From: Nocardia panacis
Lineage (GTDB): Bacteria; Actinomycetota; Actinomycetes; Mycobacteriales; Mycobacteriaceae
NCBI RefSeq assembly: GCF_003598715.1
Contig: NZ_QZFU01000006.1
Span: forward strand, 62,001 to 126,000
Direction: 5' to 3'
Length of the DNA stretch: 64,000 nt
Shown: in pieces, positions 8,614 to 18,400 of the stretch
Layout: each line of letters begins with the position of its first letter
Numbering within the stretch: the stretch's first letter is position 1
Notes under the pieces: model-generated
Seen by the model: only the letters and a program-made list of their open reading frames with translations
Databases searched by the model: none
Told to the model about the DNA's origin: nothing
Program-made: the position numbers and the translations under genes

Positions 8614-10133
8614 CAAATGCCTCGCATGGCGGTGTAGACACCCATGACCCACACCGCGATGACCGGGACGACCAGGATCAGCGCGTATTCGAACAGATCG
8701 ATCACCCGTCGCGTCACCGGGGACAGCCGCCGCCCCGGAAGCTGTATCGCCGCGACACATCCCGCGACACCCGCCGCCGCGACCACCAACACGACAACCA
8801 TCCGGGCGATCGGAGTCGTATAGGCGTCGACCAGGACCCAGGCGGTGCCCAACAGGGTCACGGTGGCCCCGACGATCAGCGAAATCGCCTGCACCCGATC
8901 GGGATACCAGCGAGCGCGCAGCATCAGCAGACCCGTGACCGCCGCCGCCAGCACGATCTCCCGGATTCCGCCGGGACTCGCGGCCGCCGCGACCACCGTG
9001 CCGATCGACAGCAGCGCCGCGAATCCCGCGATCGCGCCGCGCAGGCTGATCACCGCGAGCCGGGCCCGCTGCTCGATGCCGACGCCCTCGCGAACCCGCT
9101 CGGGTTCGTTGTCGGACTGGCCATCGGCCTCGGCCCGTGTCTGCGCGGATTCGGTCTCGAAGATATCGGTGAGGGTGCCCGGCGACACCTCGTTGCCGGG
9201 GTCGGGCAGATCCGGCGGCCGGATGCGGGCGATCACCACCGCCAGACGCGGGGCCGAGGTGAGCAGGATCAGTCCGATCAACACCGCGCCACCCGCGACC
9301 TGGCGAACCGCCAGATGCAGGTAGACCAGTGGCAGCAGGGCGATGGTCGCCGTCACCGCGAGCGCGGTCACGGCCATCAGCGTCGCGATCCCGCCATTCG
9401 TTCGACGCAGCATGGTCACGGCGGCGGCGACAACGAAGGCCGCGCCCGCCGTCAGGTTCGCCGGACCGAATGCCCCCGGCACGTCATAGGGCGGGGGCAC
9501 GAGCATCGCGCCACCGACGAACAGCAGCGGCAGCACCGACAGCGTGAACCCGAGACACACCAGGGGCGGAAATCCCCTGCGCCGGACCTGAATCGCGGCG
9601 ATCCAGCACGCGAGCGCGAGCGCGAGCGCGGGGACGCCGCACCACAGCAGCGATCCGGTCCTGGTCCAGGACCACGACAGCGCGCCCGCGCAGGCCAACG
9701 AGATCAGGCCCAGTCCGAAAACGCCTACCCGAGCGGTGGTTTCGGCATCGAACTCCGCGAACTCGCGCTCATTGGTCAGCGCGAGGGCGTCGGTGATGTC
9801 CTCCACCAAAGGCGTGAACACCTCGGCGGATTCGACGGCCGAGAGCATGAGCACCGCGCCGTCGACCACGTCGTCCTCTTCGAGGGTGCGCCAACGGGGC
9901 ATCGGGGCCTCGCCTGGACGAGCCAGACTCCATTGGCCGACAGGCGGATTGAAATCGACCGACTCGTCCTTGATGGCCGCGGCGAGCACACCGATCAGAT
10001 CGTCGATGAAGGTCTCGATGGAGAATTTGGTCGGCAACACCACATCGACCTGATAGGTGGCCACCATCACGGCGACGCGAGCCCGCACCACCTCGGCGGT
10101 GGCGGGGCTCGCGGTGGGCGCTGCGGCGGTCAT
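8613..10133 (-). CDS. eccD: Type VII secretion integral membrane protein EccD, 506 aa
   Basis: EccD lines the ESX pore. An N-terminal ubiquitin-like YukD domain spans about residues 12-95 (RARVAVMVATYQVDVVLPTK and LEEDDVVDGAVLML). About eleven transmembrane helices follow, from VGVFGLGLISLACAGAL onward to VVPVIAVWVMGVYTAM at the C-terminus. A charged cytoplasmic loop lies in the middle (ETESAQTRAEADGQSDNEPE). Start at 10133 rather than ATG 10139 because GAGGAGG is 6 bases upstream; it overlaps the stop of the preceding gene as ATGA. The length is normal for the family. Confidence 0.93.
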   Translation of the reverse strand: MTAAAPTASPATAEVVRARVAVMVATYQVDVVLPTKFSIETFIDDLIGVLAAAIKDESVDFNPPVGQWSLARPGEAPMPRWRTLEEDDVVDGAVLMLSAVESAEVFTPLVEDITDALALTNEREFAEFDAETTARVGVFGLGLISLACAGALSWSWTRTGSLLWCGVPALALALACWIAAIQVRRRGFPPLVCLGFTLSVLPLLFVGGAMLVPPPYDVPGAFGPANLTAGAAFVVAAAVTMLRRTNGGIATLMAVTALAVTATIALLPLVYLHLAVRQVAGGAVLIGLILLTSAPRLAVVIARIRPPDLPDPGNEVSPGTLTDIFETESAQTRAEADGQSDNEPERVREGVGIEQRARLAVISLRGAIAGFAALLSIGTVVAAAASPGGIREIVLAAAVTGLLMLRARWYPDRVQAISLIVGATVTLLGTAWVLVDAYTTPIARMVVVLVVAAAGVAGCVAAIQLPGRRLSPVTRRVIDLFEYALILVVPVIAVWVMGVYTAMRGI

Positions 10134-11911
10134 CGCCATCCTCCTCGGTCCGGACCGCCCGCCATATAGGTCGGGAAGCCGTCGGCCATGGCGGCCGCCA
10201 AATCCTCGAAGGCGAGCGCGGTGTCCTCGCCGAGCAGGCGCAGATCTATCTCGCCGCCTTCGGCCAGGTGCGGATCGTAGGGCACCGTGCAGGTCGGCCG
10301 CTGCGCGTTGGCGAACAGGTTCTCGATCGCCTCGACGGCGACGATCGGCTTGTCCGGGCGATGGTGCACGATCGAAATGATCGACTTGGTGACCAACCGG
10401 TCCATGCCGTGCGAACTGAGCCAATTGATGGTGGCGACCGCACCGGTCACCCCGCCCACGGTGGCCGGGGTGACCACGACGACGGCGTCACTGGTCCGCA
10501 GCACCGACGCGGTGGCCGAATCCAGCACTCCCGTACCGCAATCCACGATCAGCAGGTTGTAGTGGCGGCGCAGGATATCGACGCCGAGCACGTACTCCTC
10601 GCCGGAGAGCGCGGAACTCGCCTCGGTCGACCACGGCGAGGCGACCACCGCGAGATCGGCGGAATTGATCGCGGTGAACGACTGCACCGCCGAATACGCG
10701 TCGAGATTCGCGGCCTGGGCGAGGTCGCGCAGGGTCAGGCCATAGGGATGGCGGCAGGTGCGGGTGGCCAGGTCACCGAAATCCGGATTGGCATCGACGG
10801 CGACGACCCGGTCGGCCCGAATCTTGGCGAAGGTGGAGCCGAGGGTGGCCGCGACGGTGGTGCGGCCGACGCCGCCCTTCACGCTTATCACCGCGATCTG
10901 ATAGGTGGTGGTGAGCTGGCGGCGGATCCGCGCGCGGCGATCCTCGGTGCGCTGTTCGGCGGGCGAGAGCCCGAATTTGAAGCCGACCTTGTTGAGCGCG
11001 CCGCGCATGCCCGCATTCGATTGCAGGTGTGCGCGTTTGGCGGCGGCGATATCGGCGAACAGTTCCATCGAGGTGAACGCGGCGGGCAGCACCTCGACGC
11101 GTTGGGCCTCGGTCTGTTCGAAGACCGGACGCTCGATACGGTCCGGCAGGTGTGGGGGATTCTGCTCGGCGAAATGCGCCGGTTGGGGCGCGCTGTGCAC
11201 CATCGGGGTCCAACCGACACCGGGTTGGCTCGTATTCGCCTCGGGTTGTGCCTGATTCATCGGCAGATAGGTGACCCCTGCGTTGGGCGGTGGCGCGAAG
11301 GTCTCGGCAGCCGGATAGCCCTGCGGTTGAATGGGATTGGCTTCGGAGGTGTTCCACGGAGGGCTCGGTGGGATGGAATTCGCCTGCGACAAGGTCGGAC
11401 TAGCGAACGACGGCGGTGCCGAGGGCACGTACGTGGACTGCGTCGGATCGGCGGGCGGAACATGGGATTGCGGCGCTACGTTTCCAGACGGAACGAAACT
11501 GGTATCGATCGGCGGCTGGGGCTGGTCCGATGTCGAATCGGGCGCACTCGGCTGCGGGTTGTGCGAGATCACCGGCGGCTCGACCCGGCCACCGTTGGGC
11601 AGGTCCGGTTCCAAGTTCAACATGCGCGGTGGCATTGCGGCCGAGTGGATCTGCGAGGCCGGCTCGGGATTCAGCCCGCTGCTCATCGAATCGGGTGGTG
11701 GCGAGCCGATTTCACTGCTCTCGGGAGGACGCGCCGCGAAATCCGAGTCGACCGGTCCGGGCGCCGATGGCGCGCTCGCGGACGGCTCGACTCCCGATCC
11801 CGCCACCGGAACCGACCCGCCCTGCTGCTCCGGCGAGAAGTAGGCGTCATAGCCGCCGCGCGAGCGCACGGATTCGACGGTGTTGCCGTTGCGGCTCGGT
11901 GCTCGGCTCAT
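10130..11911 (-). CDS. EspI-type ESX protein: Pro/Ser-rich region plus ParA/MinD-like ATPase domain, 593 aa
   Basis: The first 240 residues are low-complexity Pro/Ser/Gln. A ParA/MinD-like domain follows from about 335. The deviant Walker A reads VKGGVGRTT: the signature lysine K345 is present, but the usual Walker A lysine is arginine (R350). Other motifs include VVAVDANPDFGDLA and LLIVDCGTGVLDSAT. In mycobacteria EspI-like proteins belong to ESX-1/ESX-2 type loci and modulate secretion according to ATP level; the ESX-3 locus lacks one. Here the gene is inserted between espG and eccD of an otherwise ESX-3-ordered operon. The start at 11911 is preceded by GAGGA. ATP hydrolysis may be impaired by R350, which is inference. 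Confidence 0.85.
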   Translation of the reverse strand: MSRAPSRNGNTVESVRSRGGYDAYFSPEQQGGSVPVAGSGVEPSASAPSAPGPVDSDFAARPPESSEIGSPPPDSMSSGLNPEPASQIHSAAMPPRMLNLEPDLPNGGRVEPPVISHNPQPSAPDSTSDQPQPPIDTSFVPSGNVAPQSHVPPADPTQSTYVPSAPPSFASPTLSQANSIPPSPPWNTSEANPIQPQGYPAAETFAPPPNAGVTYLPMNQAQPEANTSQPGVGWTPMVHSAPQPAHFAEQNPPHLPDRIERPVFEQTEAQRVEVLPAAFTSMELFADIAAAKRAHLQSNAGMRGALNKVGFKFGLSPAEQRTEDRRARIRRQLTTTYQIAVISVKGGVGRTTVAATLGSTFAKIRADRVVAVDANPDFGDLATRTCRHPYGLTLRDLAQAANLDAYSAVQSFTAINSADLAVVASPWSTEASSALSGEEYVLGVDILRRHYNLLIVDCGTGVLDSATASVLRTSDAVVVVTPATVGGVTGAVATINWLSSHGMDRLVTKSIISIVHHRPDKPIVAVEAIENLFANAQRPTCTVPYDPHLAEGGEIDLRLLGEDTALAFEDLAAAMADGFPTYMAGGPDRGGWR

Positions 11912-11937
11912 GTGGTCGTCCTCTCGAGGCGGGCGGG

Positions 11938-12771
11938 TCAGCGAATTCGGCTGGTATCGAACCAGCTTCGGCCGGGGAGCAATTCGACCAGTGCTTCGAC
12001 GCCGGTGCGCAGCGCGGCATCGTCGCCGGGAGAGTAGGTGACCCTGGTTTCGCCGTCCAATGCGATGCGCGGGGTCACGGCGAATCGCCCGGATTCGGTG
12101 TCGAACACGCTGAAGCACAGGTCCGGCTGGGGATCGGTGCCGTCCTGGTGCTCGATCATCAGTATTTCGGCGCGACGGTGGATCTCGTCGAAAGCCCGAC
12201 TGAGCACCAGCGCCGAACGCGGGTGCGCGCCCAGTTCCATCAGTGCCCGCCTGCGCTCCTCCTGCTCCTCGGGAAACTCGTGCATCTGTCCGGTGGAAAC
12301 GGTCAGCGGTTCGAAGGTGAGCGCGGGAGCCGAACCCAGTGCGGCCGCCAGTGCGGCGGCCAGGGTTTCGAGTCCGCGCCCCTCGTGGAAGACCGACTGG
12401 ATCACCACGTGGTCGTCGGAACGGACCGCGAGGACATGCGTATCCCCATTGCGCACCAGCGACATTCGCAACACCTCGGAGGGTAGCCCGCCGTCGGGTC
12501 CCGCCGTGGCGATCCGAGCGGCCAACTCGATATCCGGCCGTGCCAGGCACCGGACCCAGTGTTCGACAACGGGATGTACGCGGCCGTCTTCGAGAATGCC
12601 CACTTCGGTGAGTTCCTCGGTGACGACCGCGTACACGCGATCCCGGTCATCGCGCCGGAGAATGTTCGGCCACACCGCCAACACCAGGGGGTAGGTGTCG
12701 ATGCCGACCAGTTCCCGCAGCAGTAGCGCACCGTCGACATTCAGGTCGATGGCGACCGGATCATCCTCCAC
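11938..12771 (-). CDS. espG: ESX secretion-associated chaperone EspG, 277 aa
   Basis: EspG proteins bind PE-PPE heterodimers in the cytosol and keep them soluble for the EccC motor. Length and position after the esx pair match espG3. Visible features are the N-terminal VAIDLNVDGALLLRELVGI, the LVRNGDTHVLAVRSDDHVV strand pair and the C-terminal YSPGDDAALRTGVEALVELL. The start is GTG at 12771, four bases after the stop of the esxH-like gene, without a strong ribosome site; coupling to upstream translation is likely. No in-frame ATG nearby gives a better N-terminus. Confidence 0.88.
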   Translation of the reverse strand: MEDDPVAIDLNVDGALLLRELVGIDTYPLVLAVWPNILRRDDRDRVYAVVTEELTEVGILEDGRVHPVVEHWVRCLARPDIELAARIATAGPDGGLPSEVLRMSLVRNGDTHVLAVRSDDHVVIQSVFHEGRGLETLAAALAAALGSAPALTFEPLTVSTGQMHEFPEEQEERRRALMELGAHPRSALVLSRAFDEIHRRAEILMIEHQDGTDPQPDLCFSVFDTESGRFAVTPRIALDGETRVTYSPGDDAALRTGVEALVELLPGRSWFDTSRIR

Positions 12772-12775
12772 CGAG

Positions 12776-13099
12776 CTATGCTCGCCGCAAGGCGCCGCCG
12801 CCGATCATGGCCGCGTTCCTGAAATCAGCATTCTGGAGATGGCCACCGGAACCCGCGGTGATCGAGACCTTCGCGTTGACCCGAGTACCCAACTCCTTGT
12901 ACTCGTTGAGATCATTTTGAAGCTGATTCCCATAAGCCCGGTACGAATCGGCACCATCACCGGTGAACTCCGACAGCAACGTTTCCTTGAGATTCTCTAC
13001 ACGCTCGAACAGCAAGGCCATTCCAGCGATAATTTGCTGAATACTGTCAGTAGCAGCATCAACATGTTTGAAGTTGATTGAAATTCTACTGTCGTCCAT
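12776..13099 (-). CDS. WXG100-family protein, EsxH/EsxA-like, 107 aa
   Basis: A small helical-hairpin ESX substrate, partner of the gene just upstream. The helix-turn-helix shape is clear: FKHVDAATDSIQQIIAGMAL, then the turn SEFTGDGADSY, then the second helix RAYGNQLQNDLNEYKELG. The family Trp-X-Gly turn is Phe-Thr-Gly here; the tryptophan is missing. Alignment to EsxH (AWQGDTGITYQAW) is visible by eye. The C-terminus is longer than in EsxH, with a Gly-rich tail. It starts at ATG 13099 and ends four bases before espG. Confidence 0.85.
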   Translation of the reverse strand: MDDSRISINFKHVDAATDSIQQIIAGMALLFERVENLKETLLSEFTGDGADSYRAYGNQLQNDLNEYKELGTRVNAKVSITAGSGGHLQNADFRNAAMIGGGALRRA

Positions 13100-13137
13100 T
13101 GTTCACTGCCTTTCTCGAAATAGCTGAAATCGTCGGG

Positions 13138-13470
13138 TCAGGAAAAGCTGAGGTCGACGACGCTGGATGCGGCGGGAGCCACGCTGTCCATCTCGGCGTT
13201 GGCGTCGACGTCCGCGTTGTGGTAGGTCCGGCCCGCGTTGATCAGATCTTGGTGCAGGCTGTCCAGCGTTGTGGCCAACTTCCCACCCAACTCGCGGACC
13301 GCGGTGAGCACCTGCTGCGCTTTTGCGCTGGTTGCACCGCTCGATGCGGCGGCGTGCAGATCTCCCTGCGAGCTGTCCAACCGAACCATGAAGGACTCCA
13401 ACTGCCGACTGCATTCGCTGGTCTCATGCGCCGTGTGTTGCAGCACGGGGAGACTGACTGAAAATGCCAT
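13138..13470 (-). CDS. WXG100-family protein, EsxG/EsxB-like, 110 aa
   Basis: Secreted partner of the following Esx protein. The C-terminal AGRTYHNADVDANAEM carries a YxxxD secretion signal (Y83, D87) and closely recalls the TYVAADAAAAS end of mycobacterial EsxG. The central turn is SSGATSAKA, without Trp. Start at ATG 13470 (MAFSVSLP) because AGGAAA lies about 8 bases upstream; the longer frame begins in the gap after the PPE gene. The YxxxD motif is read by the EccC C-terminal ATPase domain in studied systems. Confidence 0.87.
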   Translation of the reverse strand: MAFSVSLPVLQHTAHETSECSRQLESFMVRLDSSQGDLHAAASSGATSAKAQQVLTAVRELGGKLATTLDSLHQDLINAGRTYHNADVDANAEMDSVAPAASSVVDLSFS

Positions 13471-13491
13471 TGAAATTTTTCCTTTCGCATT

Positions 13492-13506
13492 CGAATGATT
13501 CATTCG
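13492..13506. other. Small inverted repeat between PPE and esxG-like genes
   Basis: CGAATG-ATT-CATTCG can form a 6-bp hairpin in the 49-bp gap after the PPE stop. It may stabilise or separate the esx part of the long transcript, in which Esx proteins are needed in excess. No T-run follows, so it is not a simple terminator. Confidence 0.35.
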
Positions 13507-13519
13507 GCCCCGGTGCGGG

Positions 13520-15004
13520 CTACCGTGGACGTTCAGTGGTGTCGAGCACCGGTTCGTCCTCGACGTGTTCGATGACGCCGACCAGCACCGGCTCCGGCAT
13601 CGACTCCTCCCCGCGGTCGGCGTCGTCGTATTCGATGACGCCGATCACCGGCGGACGCTCGAGCACCGGAATTTCTTCCGATACGACGCCGGGCACGAAT
13701 ATCTTGGACGTTTTCTCCTCGTCCTTGTCCCGCCGTCGCCGCATGGTCGCTTTCGATGCCGTCACACCCCGGCGTGGCGCCGTGCGTGCGATCGGACCGC
13801 CCGCATTTCCGGTTCCCGCCCCGAATGCCGTCGGGCTTCCCGCGGGTCGCCAATTGGTGGGCATTCGAAATCCGGTCCCCGAGCCGGACATGGTCCCCAT
13901 CCCGCCGCGCAGCATATTCGCGCCGACGGAACTGCCGAAACCACCCGCATTCAATCCGGCGAGGGTAGACGAATAGGGCGAGGTACCGAGCGGACCGGAC
14001 TGATCCGCCCCTTCGAACACCCGATCGAAACTGGGGTCGCCGGTGGACGGAATGGACGGTGCGAGATCCGGTGGCGCCGGTTGGTCGCCGGGAGGGAGCT
14101 GTTGAGCGGGCGGCTGCGGATCGACGGGCGGCCGCCCCGGTTCGGCGGGCGGCTGACCGGTCTGCGAACCGGAGCCGGGCTGGTTCGGTCCCGGTGCGGG
14201 TTGGTTTCCGGACTGACCGCCAGTCCCGCCACCGCCGGGGGTGTGTCCGGAGGACGGCCCGGTGTTGGAATTGTTGAGGTCATGCGGTCCACCGATGCTG
14301 GGCGGGACATAGTGCGATCTCGAACCGAACCGATACGACTCGCCGCCCGTTCCGGGGCCACCCTCAGCCAACAGGTCACTCACCGGTACCGGACCGGCGC
14401 CAGGGGTCGCGATCTGCGGCGCGGGTGTCAGAGCAGGTAGCTGGCCGACAAGACCAACGGCACCCGCCATATAGGAGTTCATGGCCACTGTCGCGCGCGC
14501 TTGCAGTATCGAGTAATGAAGTTCGGTGATCGCAAGCGCCGCGGCGGCTCCCGCGCTCGTCGGCGCGGCGGCCGAGAACCCCGCCGCGGCCGCTCGATTG
14601 GCAGCCACCTCCTCGGGTTTCGGGGCCATGGCCACGGCGGCGCTGTACAGAACTGCCGCACTCGTCGCGATACCGGCCAATTTCCGGGCGGCCATCGACT
14701 GCTGCTGCAACCAATTGGCGTGATCGAGCAGACGCGCCTGCATTTCGGAGCCCGCGAGACTGTCCCAGTGCTCGGCCATATCGCGCACGGTGGCCATCGC
14801 ATCCGACGCCGCGAAGTCGAGTTGCCCCGCCATGTGGTGATAGCCGGATGCGGTGTCGCCCAGGCTCGTCGCACCCTTGCCGTCACCCCGCAATGCCACG
14901 GCGATCACCTCGGGCGGCGCGGCCTCGAACAGGACCATCCCGACCAGGTCGAGCGCCCCCGAGGCGGCTCCGACCAGCATGGCGAGACTGACCGCCTCCG
15001 ACAT
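13520..15004 (-). CDS. PPE-family protein, 494 aa
   Basis: Surface or secreted PPE protein, expected to pair with the PE protein encoded just upstream and to be exported through this ESX. The N-terminal PPE domain covers about residues 1-180, with FEAAPPEVIAVALRGDG near 27-43 and AEHWDSLAGSEMQARL in the helical body. A Pro/Gly/Gln-rich spacer (about 215-310) and a C-terminal part with FGSSVGANMLRGGMG follow. The acidic tail repeats VIGVIEYDD and VLVGVIEHVEDEP. It starts 18 bases after the PE stop. The PPE tripeptide is internal (APPEV), not at position 7-9 as in classic mycobacterial proteins. Confidence 0.82.
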   Translation of the reverse strand: MSEAVSLAMLVGAASGALDLVGMVLFEAAPPEVIAVALRGDGKGATSLGDTASGYHHMAGQLDFAASDAMATVRDMAEHWDSLAGSEMQARLLDHANWLQQQSMAARKLAGIATSAAVLYSAAVAMAPKPEEVAANRAAAAGFSAAAPTSAGAAAALAITELHYSILQARATVAMNSYMAGAVGLVGQLPALTPAPQIATPGAGPVPVSDLLAEGGPGTGGESYRFGSRSHYVPPSIGGPHDLNNSNTGPSSGHTPGGGGTGGQSGNQPAPGPNQPGSGSQTGQPPAEPGRPPVDPQPPAQQLPPGDQPAPPDLAPSIPSTGDPSFDRVFEGADQSGPLGTSPYSSTLAGLNAGGFGSSVGANMLRGGMGTMSGSGTGFRMPTNWRPAGSPTAFGAGTGNAGGPIARTAPRRGVTASKATMRRRRDKDEEKTSKIFVPGVVSEEIPVLERPPVIGVIEYDDADRGEESMPEPVLVGVIEHVEDEPVLDTTERPR

Positions 15005-15022
15005 AACCGGAACTCCGCTCGC

Positions 15023-15343
15023 CTAGACCGAACGTGGCGCCGTGGCGGTGACCGCCGCAGCACTGGCCGCATCGGCGGCGGCGTAGGTGATCCCCGCTTC
15101 CACCACGGCCGCACTCGCGGGGGTCAGGGTGAGCGCTCCTTCGGCGGTGTGGTCGAGCATCGCCGCACCCGCAGTCCCGAGCACGGTTCTGGCCAGGAAT
15201 CCGCTGACCGGATCGAATCCGGCAGCCGCCGGGAAGGCAAGGCCACCGGTGGATACCACCGCACCCATGATGGAGGCTTCGATGTCGCCGAGCCGTGCCG
15301 CATGGGCAGGCATTCGCGAAGGAGTTACCTTTTCGTGGTCCAT
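15023..15343 (-). CDS. PE-like protein, 106 aa
   Basis: Short all-helical protein in the PE slot of the operon, between eccC and the PPE gene. No Pro-Glu motif is visible at the N-terminus, but the C-terminus has YAAAD (Y87, D91), the general T7SS secretion signal, after an Ala-rich second helix (LTPASAAVVEAGITYAAADA). Partner of the downstream PPE protein and probable client of EspG. ATG 15343 lies 57 bp downstream of TTCCC-N6-GGGAA site 2, so the substrate part of the operon may have its own promoter. Confidence 0.75.
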   Translation of the reverse strand: MDHEKVTPSRMPAHAARLGDIEASIMGAVVSTGGLAFPAAAGFDPVSGFLARTVLGTAGAAMLDHTAEGALTLTPASAAVVEAGITYAAADAASAAAVTATAPRSV

Positions 15344-15399
15344 GAAAGTCCCCTAGGTGCCTATTTAGCTGGGTGCGACTACAGAAAGAACATTAATTC

Positions 15400-15417
15400 A
15401 TTCCCATTCAAGGGAAT
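15400..15417. promoter_or_regulatory. TTCCC-N6-GGGAA palindrome, site 2 (exact)
   Basis: The 16-bp motif TTCCCATTCAAGGGAA occupies 15401-15416, flanked by A and T, in the 78-bp gap between eccC and the PE gene. It is AT-richer than its surroundings and lies 57 bp upstream of the PE start. As RNA it would form a 6-bp hairpin, but no T-run follows. The repetition at other promoters favours an operator. Confidence 0.55.
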
Positions 15418-15421
15418 CGGC

Positions 15422-18400
15422 TCAGGATTCGGGTGACCAGGCAACCTGTACGAGATCTTTGGTGGATCGCAGCGGTTCGACGAAGATTCCGCGCCCCACC
15501 GGCTGCTTGGTGGCCTTCACATCGCCGATCAGCATGCCGTCCAGCCGCGATCCGTCCAGAATGAGGCCGGAGGAGTTCACGTTTTTCATCTGCCCGAGAA
15601 CGTTGTCGTACATAGCGGTATCGGCCTGCGCGATATTGCGAGCGGCTATTACGTGCATACCGGTGTCGCGGCCGTCGACAATAATTTCTTTCAATGGTTC
15701 CAGCGGATTCACCGACCCGCGCTGCGCGACCATGTGATAGTCATCGATCACCACGAAGATCTCCGGACCCTCCCACCAGGACCGCTCCCGCAATTGCTGT
15801 GCGGTGACGCCGGCCGGTGGTCGCCTGCCGCGCATCTTCTCGACAAATGCCGGTAGACCGCCCCTGACCTCGCGCTCATTGCTCAGATACCCGATGACCA
15901 TGTCCTCCGGGATCTCCTCCATATGCCTGCGCCGGTAGTCGATGAGCAGGACACGAGCCTGGTCCTTGGTGAACTGGGCGCCGATCGAGCGCAGCAGTGC
16001 AGCCAAGGTCGTGGATTTACCCGAACCGGAGGAGCCGAGCACGATGAAGTGCGTGGAGACGCCGAAGTCGAGCGCGGCCGCGCCGAGGTCGGATTCGCGC
16101 ACGCCGAAGGGCACCACCAGGCGCTCGGCCAGTGTCGTCGGTGGGCGCAGCCGAGAGCGGATATCGGCCAGCGTGATCTGCGCGGGCAGCAGTTTCACCT
16201 CGGGCGCTTTTCGCCCCGGATACCGTCGATTCAGTTCCTCCACCGCGGCCGCCAAGCCCGCGCCCGCCGAGTCGGCGTGGCCGAGACCGTCGATGCGGGG
16301 CAGCGCCGTCAACATGTGGAATGCGTCGGTGGAGATGCAGCGGCCGGGGCGGTCGGCGGGGATGGCCGCGACCATGCTCCGATGCGCGCTGAAGGTGGTG
16401 TCGGTGAGGTCGCCGAGGCGCATCTCCACCCGCAACTGCACCATGTCCTTGATCGCGGGCCGCAGCGCCGCCCAGCGCGAACTGCTGAGCACCAGGTGGA
16501 TGCCGTAGTTGAGGCCCTGCACCGCAAACGATTCCAGCATCGGGATGTAGTCCTCGTAGTACGGCCCGGAGACCGCGAAGCCGAGATCCCAGCCGTCGAT
16601 CACGAGGAAGACATCGCCGTGTTCGTCGCCGCGCCTGGTCAGTTCGGCAGCGGCGGCGGGATCGGCGCGCCTGCGCCGGAATTCGCGCATCGAATCGATA
16701 CCGAGTTCGGCGAACAGCGTCTGCCTGGCGATGAGAAGATTGTTGATCAGCGCGAAGGTGCGTCGGATGCGGTCGGCATCCCTGGCTGCCGCCACCGCCC
16801 CCACATGCGGCAGATTGCGCATCGCCGACAAACCTCCGGAGAAGTCGAGGCAGTAGAACTGCACCTGCTCCGGGGTGTGGGTGAGCGCGGCCGAGATGAT
16901 CAGTGTCTGCAATACCGTGGATTTGCCCGACTGCGGTCCGCCCACCACGGCCATATGGCCGGATGCTCCGGACAGATCGATCATCCAAATGTCCTGCCGC
17001 TGCTGACGGGGCTTGTCGATGATCGCCAGCGGCAATGTCAGGGAGCCGGGGACGACGGCACCGAGCAACTTGTCGAGGGTCGGGGGAATTTCCAACGGCG
17101 GCAGCCACATTCGATGCGCCGGTAGCCCGTGTCCCGCCAACTGCTGCAACGCGGTCTCCATAACCGTGACCGGATCCCCCTCCGGGGTCACCACCGGCGC
17201 ACTCGGCACGGGCTCGGGCAATTGGACCTGTCGCTCCTGGATATGGGCCGAGGTGAACAACTGCGGCGGACGATAGCCGCCCGCCGCAGCGCGCCGGGCA
17301 CGCTGCGCGGGCGTCGCGGTCCGCGACGGCGCGATATACGGCGAGCCGACATAGGCGGCCTGGAACCGTTGCAGATCACCCGCGCCGACCCGCAGATAGC
17401 CCGCGCCCGGCTTCTTCGGCAGATGGTAGGCGTCGGCGGTGCCGATGGCGTCGCGCGAATCGCTGGTCTGGTTGGTGCGCAAGGCGATTCGATACGACAG
17501 GTGCGCCTCGAGCTCACCCATGCGGCTGGCGGGCACCTTCTGCGAGGCGAGCAGCAGGTGGATGCGCAGTGAGCGGCCGAGTCGGCCGATGGCGACGAAC
17601 AGTTTGGCGAAGTTGGGATGCTGTTCCAGCAGTTCGGCGAACTCGTCGAGAATGATCAGCAGGGTCGGCAGCGGCGCCAGATCGGCTCCCTGCTCCCTGG
17701 CCCGCTCGTAGTCGGCGACGCTGGCGAAATTGCCGCCGTCGCGCAGAATGCGCTGTCTGCGCGCCATTTCGCCATTGATCACGTCCTCCATGCGGGTGAC
17801 GAGATCGGCCTCCTCCTCCATATTGGTCACCACCGCCGTCACGTGGGACAGCCGGTCGAAGCCGAGGAAGGTCGCACCGCCCTTGAAGTCGACCAGCAGC
17901 AGGTTCAGCACTTCGGGTGCGTGCGTCGTGACCGCCGAAAGCACCAGGGTGCGAAGGAATTCCGACTTACCGGAACCGGTCGCGCCGATGCACATGCCGT
18001 GCGGCCCCATCCCTTCCTCGGCCGATTCCTTGATGTCGAGGTGCACCACCCCGCCCGCCGGATCGTGGCCGAACGGGATATTGAGGCGGGACCGGTCGGC
18101 GTCGCGACGCGGCAGCCAATGCTCGTTGAGGCGAATATCGCCGGGATCGGCGAGGCTGACCAATTCCTCCCAGGTCGTGCCGCCGCTGGCCTGTTCGGCG
18201 GCGACCGCCTCGATGACCGTGGACAATCGGAACGGGGACAGACCGCGCACCAGTGCGGTCATCGACGGCAGCAGCATGGCGTCGGCCAGGCCGACCCGGC
18301 GGGCGCCGCGCGGGGTCACCTCGTGCAGCACCCGTTCTCCGTCGAGGGTGAAGCTCAACGCACGCGGCAGGGTCTGTTCCGGTGCGCCCAACCGCAGCCA

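Noticed and set aside
15400..15417. Transcription terminator after eccC
   Set aside because: The hairpin is short (6 bp), has no T-run, and the same sequence pattern recurs at promoters, so an operator fits better.
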